This document shows positions 5,248 to 9,463 of a DNA stretch of 9,463 bases, in pieces. This stretch comes from Vulcanimicrobiota bacterium (lineage in GTDB: Bacteria > Eremiobacterota > Eremiobacteria > Baltobacterales > Baltobacteraceae): NCBI GenBank assembly GCA_028287545.1, contig JAQBPL010000018.1:1-9463 (forward strand). The letters are read 5' to 3'. The notes under the pieces are model-generated. The model was not told the DNA's origin. It ran no database searches and worked only from the letters and a program-made list of their open reading frames with translations. How positions within the stretch are numbered: position 1 is the first letter of the stretch; each line of letters opens with the position of its first letter. The translations under genes were made by a program, and so were the position numbers.

Positions 5248-7284
5248 ATGCGTCTCGTTTCCGCGGCGATCCGTTTGGCCGCCGCCCTGGCGCTGTTTGC
5301 CGGCGCGTCGGTGTTCGCGCCGCCCGCCGGCGTGCGCGCGGACGGAACGATGCCCGCGCCGTTCGACCTCGCGAGCATCGACCGCAGCAAGAACGCCTGC
5401 ACCGATTTCTTCGCGTTCGCGACGGGAAAGTGGCGCAAGGCGCATCCGATTCCGGCGGCATACCGGGAATACGGCTACATCGAGGCGCTCGTGGATCACA
5501 CGCGCGACATCGTCCGCGGCATTCTCGAGGACGCGCAGCGCTCGCCGGGCGAGCCGGGCAGCAGCGCGCAGAAGCTCGGGAGCTTCTACGGCAGCTGCAT
5601 GAACGCCGCCGCGATCGAGCGCGCCGGGCTGACCCCGATCGCCGGCGAACTCGCGCGCATCGACGCGATCGGCTCGCGCGGCGGACTGACTGCCGCGCTC
5701 ACGCACCTGCACGGCATCGGCGTCGACGCAGGCTTCGCGCTGAGCCCGACGCAGGATTTTCGCGACAGCACCAAAGTGATCGCGGAGTTCGATCAAGCCG
5801 GCATCGGCTTGCCCGAGCGCGACTACTACCTGCGTGCCGACAAAGAATCGCGGACGCTGCGTTCGCAATACGCACGGCACGTCGCGAAGATGCTCGCGAT
5901 GAGCGGCGACGCATCGGCGCGCGCGGACGCGGCAGCGGTCGTCGCGTTCGAGACGGCGCTCGCCAAGGGCTCATCGCCGGCCGCGGGACTGCGCGACCCG
6001 GAAGCGGTGTACCATCCGATGAAAGCGCCGGCCGTCGCGGCGCTGATGCCGCACGTCGCCCTCGCCTCGTACCTGGGCGCCAACCGCGTGCCGGCCGGCA
6101 GCATCGTCAACGTCGCCGAACCGGCGTTCCTGCGCACGTTCGACCGCACCGTCGCGACGGCGTCGCTCTCGACCTGGCGCGCGTACCTCCGCTGGCGCCT
6201 GCTCGACGCGTACGCGACGATGCTCCCCAAGCGCTTCGACGACGAGAACTTCACCTTTCGCGGACGCGTGCTCGAGGGCCGCACAGAGCAGCTGCCGCGC
6301 TGGAAGCGCTGCGTGACGCAGGCCGACCTGTTCTTGGGCGAGGCGGTCGGCGCGGCGTACGTCGCCAAGACGTTCCCGCCCGAGGCGAAGCAGCGCGCCC
6401 TCGAGATGACGCTGCGCATTCGCGACGCGTATCGAGCCGAGATGCTCGCCCTGCCGTGGATGTCGCCGCCGACGAAACGGACGGCCGTGGCGAAGCTCGA
6501 CGCGATGGGGCTCAAAGTCGGCTATCCCGACGTGTGGCGGAGCTACGCGGGCTACGTGGTCGAGCCGGGAGCGTATTTTGCCAACGTCGAGCGTGGACGG
6601 ACGTTCGAGCGCAACTATCAGCTGGCGCAGATCGGGAAGCCGGTCGACCGCAAGCGCTGGGGGATGACGCCGCAGACGGTCAACGCGTACAACGACACGC
6701 AGCGCAACGAGATCGTGCTCCCCGCGGCGCAGCTGCAGCCTCCGTTCTTCGACCCCAACGCCGATGATGCGGCGAATCTCGGCGCGACCGGCGCGGGGAC
6801 GGTCGGCCACGAGATGACGCACGGCTTCGACGACGAGGGCCACAAGTTCGACCTGCACGGCAACGTGCGCAACTGGTGGACCCCGCAGGATCTGCGGGCG
6901 TTCGATGCGCGCGCGGCGTGCGTCATCAAGCAGTTCGACAACACCGTCGCGGTTGGGGCGGTGCACTATCAAGGGAAGCTCGTCGCCGGCGAGGCGATCG
7001 CGGATCTCGGCGGAACGGTGATCGGGTATCGCGCGCTGCAGTCGGCTTTGGCCGGCAAGCCGCAGGAGAAGATCGACGGCTTCACGCCGGAACAGCGCTA
7101 TTTCATCGCGTTCGCGCAATCGTGGACGGAGAGCGTCCGCCCCGAAGCGGCGCGGAACCAAGCGCTGACCGATCCGCATCCGATCCCTCGCGATCGCGTC
7201 AACCAGACCGTGCTCAACGTCCCGGCCTGGTACACCGCCTTCAACTGCCCACCGCCCCCGAAGCCGGTCTGCGCCCCCTGGTAA
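5248..7284 (+). CDS. Secreted M13 family zinc metalloendopeptidase (neprilysin/PepO type)
   Basis: The 678-residue product is an exported peptidase that would cleave short peptides outside the cytoplasm. Residues 1-32 are a signal peptide (Arg near the start, an Ala/Leu core, then VRADG). The M13 N-terminal domain opens with IDRSKNACTDFFAFATGKWRK, followed by AYREYGY. The catalytic domain is complete: substrate-binding NAYN at 479-482, then NEIVLPAAQLQPPFFD, zinc motif HEMTH (His521, Glu522, His525), third ligand Glu582 in GEAIADLGG with Asp586, and His644 and Arg650 in DPHPIPRDRVN, spaced like the transition-state His and Arg of neprilysin. The C-terminus CPPPPKPVCAPW matches the family's CxxW-like end, so the protein is full length. 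The usual GENIAD reads GEAIAD (Asn to Ala). It has its own strong ribosome binding site and a hairpin upstream, suggesting independent expression. The next gene is convergent. Confidence 0.96.
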   Translation: MRLVSAAIRLAAALALFAGASVFAPPAGVRADGTMPAPFDLASIDRSKNACTDFFAFATGKWRKAHPIPAAYREYGYIEALVDHTRDIVRGILEDAQRSPGEPGSSAQKLGSFYGSCMNAAAIERAGLTPIAGELARIDAIGSRGGLTAALTHLHGIGVDAGFALSPTQDFRDSTKVIAEFDQAGIGLPERDYYLRADKESRTLRSQYARHVAKMLAMSGDASARADAAAVVAFETALAKGSSPAAGLRDPEAVYHPMKAPAVAALMPHVALASYLGANRVPAGSIVNVAEPAFLRTFDRTVATASLSTWRAYLRWRLLDAYATMLPKRFDDENFTFRGRVLEGRTEQLPRWKRCVTQADLFLGEAVGAAYVAKTFPPEAKQRALEMTLRIRDAYRAEMLALPWMSPPTKRTAVAKLDAMGLKVGYPDVWRSYAGYVVEPGAYFANVERGRTFERNYQLAQIGKPVDRKRWGMTPQTVNAYNDTQRNEIVLPAAQLQPPFFDPNADDAANLGATGAGTVGHEMTHGFDDEGHKFDLHGNVRNWWTPQDLRAFDARAACVIKQFDNTVAVGAVHYQGKLVAGEAIADLGGTVIGYRALQSALAGKPQEKIDGFTPEQRYFIAFAQSWTESVRPEAARNQALTDPHPIPRDRVNQTVLNVPAWYTAFNCPPPPKPVCAPW

Positions 7285-7287
7285 CCT

Positions 7288-7464
7288 CTATCGGTGGCCG
7301 AGGTGCCAGCCGTGCTGCTCGCACGGGTACGGGGCTAGGCCCGTCGTCGTGCGCGGGATCGCGCGTTCGGCGAGCTTTTTGGTGGCGAAGGCGGCCTTCG
7401 GCGAGCCGGACTTGTTGTAACACGAGCGCTTTCCGCCGCGCTTCCGCGGTTTCTTCCCCTCCAT
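7288..7464 (-). CDS. Small Cys/His protein (58 aa) with a YxCxxHGWHL C-terminal motif
   Basis: The minus strand reads from ATG (7464-7462) to TAG (7290-7288) as a 58-residue basic protein. It begins with a Lys/Arg-rich stretch (MEGKKPRKRGGKRS), continues with CYNKSGSPKAAFATKKLAERA, and ends in LAPYPCEQHGWHLGHR. This layout, with an early Cys and Ser/Ala/Lys helix then Y-x-C-x-x-C/H-G-W-H-L, resembles small zinc-finger-like proteins common in bacterial chromosomes, plasmids and phages. Here the second Cys of CxxC is His; Cys15, Cys48, His51 and His54 are plausible zinc ligands. The basic N-terminus could contact nucleic acid, but the role is unknown. The stop is 3 bases from the convergent M13 stop, with no terminator between. 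The start codon lies 46 bases from the divergent tdk ATG; the ribosome binding site is weak (GAAG about 10 bases upstream). Confidence 0.7.
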   Translation of the reverse strand: MEGKKPRKRGGKRSCYNKSGSPKAAFATKKLAERAIPRTTTGLAPYPCEQHGWHLGHR

Positions 7465-7470
7465 GATGGA

Positions 7471-7499
7471 CGGGCTTCGCCGGGCGAGGGCGAAGTCCG
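7471..7499. promoter_or_regulatory. 11-bp inverted repeat between divergent small-protein gene and tdk
   Basis: Arms CGGGCTTCGCC (7471-7481) and GGCGAAGTCCG (7489-7499) pair over 11 positions, with one G-T pair, around a 7-base spacer. The element fills most of the 46 bases between the divergent starts at 7464 (minus) and 7511 (plus). It could be a DNA operator read from both sides, or an RNA hairpin in the leader of either gene: 11 bases before the tdk ATG, or 6 bases before the minus-strand ATG. No T-run follows, so it is not a standard terminator. Confidence 0.5.
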
Positions 7500-7510
7500 G
7501 GACTCCAGCG

Positions 7511-8098
7511 ATGGCGAAACTCTATTTCCGGTACTCGGCGATGAACGCGGGGAAATCGACGGCGCTGCTCCAGGTCGCGCACAACTACGAGGAAAACGGG
7601 CGCGCGGTGTGGCTGTTCACCTCGTCGCTCGACGACCGGTACGGCGTCGGCAACGTGACCTCGCGGTTGGGCCCGCAGCGCATCGCGTTCACGTTCGACG
7701 ACTCGGTCGATTTCTACGAGCGGCTGGCGCACGCCGAAGGCCTTTCGTGCGTGCTGATCGACGAAGCGCAGTTCCTGAGCCCCGAGCAGGTACGCCAACT
7801 GCATCGCGCCGCTCACGTGCTCGGGATCCCGGTCATCTGTTACGGCATCCGCAGCGATTTTCAGGGCGAACCGTTTCCCGGCGCGATCTATCTGTTGGCG
7901 CTGGCGGACAGTTTGGAGGAGATCAAGACGATCTGCGCATGCGGGAAGAAGGCGACGATGAATCCGCGGATCGACGAGCGCGGCGCGCGCATCGTCGACG
8001 GCGAGCAGATCGCGATCGAGGGCACCGTGCGCTACATCCAGCAGTGCCCGCAATGTTTCTACCTGCACCGCGTCCCGCCGCTGTTCGACCTGACATGA
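7511..8098 (+). CDS. tdk: Thymidine kinase, type II
   Basis: The 195-residue cytosolic enzyme transfers the ATP gamma-phosphate to thymidine (and deoxyuridine) to give dTMP in pyrimidine salvage. It follows E. coli Tdk closely: MAKLYFRYSAMNAGKST at the start with the P-loop, then ALLQVAHNYEE; Asp84-Glu85 in LIDEAQFLSPEQV with the catalytic Glu; and CYGIRSDFQGEPFPG before the YLLALAD helix. The zinc-binding cysteines are Cys142/Cys144 in ICACGKKA and Cys179/Cys182 in CPQC. Length is normal. The start is placed at 7511 by homology; the frame is open to an ATG at 7463, but those 16 codons run through the inverted repeat and are not family-like. No clear Shine-Dalgarno sequence is seen before 7511. 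Its stop overlaps the next start (ATGA, 8095-8098). Confidence 0.96.
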   Translation: MAKLYFRYSAMNAGKSTALLQVAHNYEENGRAVWLFTSSLDDRYGVGNVTSRLGPQRIAFTFDDSVDFYERLAHAEGLSCVLIDEAQFLSPEQVRQLHRAAHVLGIPVICYGIRSDFQGEPFPGAIYLLALADSLEEIKTICACGKKATMNPRIDERGARIVDGEQIAIEGTVRYIQQCPQCFYLHRVPPLFDLT

Positions 8099-8889
8099 AA
8101 GACCTGCGCGGGTGGGTCGGGATCGTCGCGGGCGCCTCGGGCGGCATCGGCTCGGTGACGGTGCGCGCGTTTCTCGACGCGGGGATGTCGGTGGTTCTCG
8201 CCGCCCCGCAAGACGCGCAGCTCGACGCGATCGCGCGTGCGGTCGAACCGTACGGCAGTCGTGCGCTCGTCGTGCCGACCGACATCACGAGGCGCCGTGA
8301 CGTCGATCTGCTCGTCGCCCGGGCGCTCGCGACGTACGGCCGCATCGACGCGTTGGCGAACGTCGCCGGCGTCGGTTCGAGCCCGTCGTTCTGCGATTCC
8401 CCGGACGAGGAGATCGAACGCGTGCTGGCCGTCAACCTGCTGGGCGCGGCGCGGCTGATGCATGCGGTGCTGCCGGTGATGAAGGCGCAGCGGCGCGGAG
8501 CGATCGTCAACGTAGGCTCGATCGCCGGCGAAGCCGCGGTGATGGGCGTGTACTCGGGCTCGAAGTTCGGTCTGCGCGGGCTGAACGATTCCCTGCGGCG
8601 TGAAATGCGAAGCTTCAACGTGAGCGTGACGCTGATCGAGCCGGGGTTCGTCCGCACGCCGATGAACGCCGCGATGAACGGCCTGCCCGGCCCGGAGATC
8701 GTCGCCGACGCGATCGTCGGCGCGCTGCGGCGACCGCGCCGCACGATCGTCGTACCACGGAGCTATCGCGTGCCGGTGTTCTTGATCCAAACGTTTCCCG
8801 GTCTCGCGGATCTCGTCTTCGGGGACGCGCGCGTTCAAGAGCGCCTCAATCGCGACGCGCGTTCCGCGCGCGCGGAGCCGCCGGCGTGA
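8095..8889 (+). CDS. Short-chain dehydrogenase/reductase (SDR family)
   Basis: The 264-residue product is a classical SDR with a Rossmann fold that oxidises or reduces an alcohol/carbonyl with NAD(P)(H); the substrate is unknown. Visible motifs are the cofactor loop AGASGGIG at 12-19, the Asp of PTDIT, NVAG (a variant of NNAG), Asn114 in LAVNLLGA, Ser142 in VNVGSIAG, and Tyr153-x3-Lys157 in YSGSKFG, followed by IEPGFVRTPM. The catalytic Ser-to-Tyr spacing is 11 residues instead of the usual 13 or so, implying a short deletion in the loop between them. The C-terminus has a hydrophobic stretch (YRVPVFLIQTFPGLADLVF) that could be a substrate lid or membrane contact. It overlaps the tdk stop by 4 bases and the next SDR start by 4 bases, so all three genes are translationally coupled. 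Confidence 0.92.
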   Translation: MKDLRGWVGIVAGASGGIGSVTVRAFLDAGMSVVLAAPQDAQLDAIARAVEPYGSRALVVPTDITRRRDVDLLVARALATYGRIDALANVAGVGSSPSFCDSPDEEIERVLAVNLLGAARLMHAVLPVMKAQRRGAIVNVGSIAGEAAVMGVYSGSKFGLRGLNDSLRREMRSFNVSVTLIEPGFVRTPMNAAMNGLPGPEIVADAIVGALRRPRRTIVVPRSYRVPVFLIQTFPGLADLVFGDARVQERLNRDARSARAEPPA

Positions 8890-9463
8890 ACGGGGCGCGA
8901 ACGGAAGCGATCGTCGTTACGGGCGCGTCGACCGGTATCGGTGCCGCCGCGGCGGCCGAGCTGGCGCGGCTGGGATACGTCGTCTTCGCCGGCGTGCGCA
9001 GCGACGCGGATGCCTCCGCGGTGTGCGCGCTTCACGAGAACGTGCGCGCACTGCGGCTCGACGTGACGTCCGCCGCAGAGGTCGCAGCCGCGGCCGGTGC
9101 CGTCGCCGCGAGCGGGTTGGCCCTCCAGGGCGTCGTCAACAACGCCGGCATCGCGGTCGCGGGCCCGCTCGAGTATCTGCCGGTCGACGAATGGCGCCGC
9201 CAATTCGAGGTGAATCTGTTCGGGGCGGTCACCGTGACGCAGGCGTTCCTGCCGCTGCTGCGACCTGCGCGCGGCCGGCTCGTCTTCGTCGGCTCCGTGT
9301 CGGGCCGGCTCGCCACGCCGTTCATCGCGCCGTACAGCGCCTCGAAGTTCGCGCTGCGCGCCGTCACCGACGCGCTGCGGATCGAGCTCTTCCCGTTCGG
9401 GCTCTCCGTCTCTCTGATCGAGCCGGGATCCGTCAAAACGCCGATCTGGCAAAAGGGGCGCGC
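8886..9463 (+). CDS. Short-chain dehydrogenase/reductase (SDR family), 3' end cut by the window
   Basis: A GTG at 8886 overlaps the stop of the preceding SDR (GTGA) and opens a frame that runs without a stop to the right edge, giving at least 192 codons. The motifs are canonical: TGASTGIG at 12-19, an Arg in VFAGVRSD after the second strand (often linked to NADP(H) preference), LDVTS, NNAG at 85-88, Asn110 in FEVNLFGA, Ser137 in VGSVSG, and Tyr150-x3-Lys154 in YSASKFA, then IEPGSVKTPIW. The Ser-Tyr spacing is the standard 13. The wording resembles the retinol/17-beta-hydroxysteroid dehydrogenase-like SDR group, though the substrate cannot be inferred. It differs from its upstream neighbour at most non-motif positions, so the pair are separate SDR types rather than a fresh duplication. 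Confidence 0.92.
   Translation, partial: MNGARTEAIVVTGASTGIGAAAAAELARLGYVVFAGVRSDADASAVCALHENVRALRLDVTSAAEVAAAAGAVAASGLALQGVVNNAGIAVAGPLEYLPVDEWRRQFEVNLFGAVTVTQAFLPLLRPARGRLVFVGSVSGRLATPFIAPYSASKFALRAVTDALRIELFPFGLSVSLIEPGSVKTPIWQKGR

Noticed and set aside
5971..7179. 402-codon open frame on the minus strand opposite the M13 peptidase
   Set aside because: It is an antisense shadow of a gene with complete catalytic motifs, it is Arg-rich, and it resembles no family.
7385..7402. Hairpin-like CGAAGG/CCTTCG palindrome
   Set aside because: It lies inside the minus-strand small gene, where it encodes KAAF, so codon content explains it.
7463..7510. Upstream in-frame ATGs for thymidine kinase
   Set aside because: Homology begins exactly at MAKLYFRYSAMNAGKS (7511), and the extra codons run through the inverted repeat.
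7609..8094. Upstream extension of the first SDR frame through tdk
   Set aside because: Its residues are an Arg-rich shadow of tdk; the SDR fold starts normally after the ATG at 8095.
1..9463. CRISPR arrays, insertion sequences, integrases, toxin-antitoxin or defence genes, tRNA or rRNA
   Set aside because: No spaced direct repeats, transposase or nuclease motifs, or cloverleaf-like structures were seen; the gene content is chromosomal metabolic and transport functions.

Overview
This is a strongly GC-rich bacterial chromosomal segment with compact, mostly co-oriented genes. Codons end mainly in G or C, several starts are GTG, and stop/start overlaps (GTGA, ATGA) are frequent. I see no phage, transposon, CRISPR, tRNA or rRNA signal. 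The host cannot be fixed from the sequence. The pattern would suit a little-cultivated soil or environmental lineage (for example Eremiobacterota/Vulcanimicrobiota or another GC-rich phylum), but that is only an impression.

Layout: (1) Positions 3-257 are the C-terminal Pro/Thr-rich tail of a protein cut by the left edge. (2) Positions 312-3247 are a complete phnD-phnC-phnE ABC importer operon for phosphonate, phosphite or a related phosphorus compound. Its permease gene is a double-length fusion of two PhnE units, so the transporter needs only three genes. No C-P lyase, phosphite dehydrogenase or other phosphorus-catabolic gene is visible, so the substrate is open. (3) Positions 3351-5164 hold four small cytoplasmic genes: an unrecognised protein with four CxxC pairs, an antibiotic-biosynthesis-monooxygenase (ABM) fold protein, a glutathione/thioredoxin peroxidase of the BtuE type, and a MmcQ/YjbR-family protein. 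The last two are 4 bases apart and probably co-transcribed. (4) Positions 5248-7284 encode a secreted zinc endopeptidase of family M13 (neprilysin/PepO), with a strong ribosome binding site and a hairpin just upstream. (5) Positions 7288-7464, on the minus strand, hold a 58-residue gene for a small Cys/His protein ending in a YxCxxHGWHL-type motif. Its stop lies 3 bases from the M13 stop. (6) Positions 7511-9463 form a translationally coupled run of thymidine kinase (tdk) and two short-chain dehydrogenases, the second cut by the right edge.

Most of the window is ordinary housekeeping, transport and stress content. The points most worth a second look are the short minus-strand Cys/His gene; the 11-bp inverted repeat between it and tdk, which could be an operator or leader hairpin; the tdk-SDR-SDR coupling; the fused PhnE; and the four-CxxC protein. 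I found no convincing new multi-gene system.
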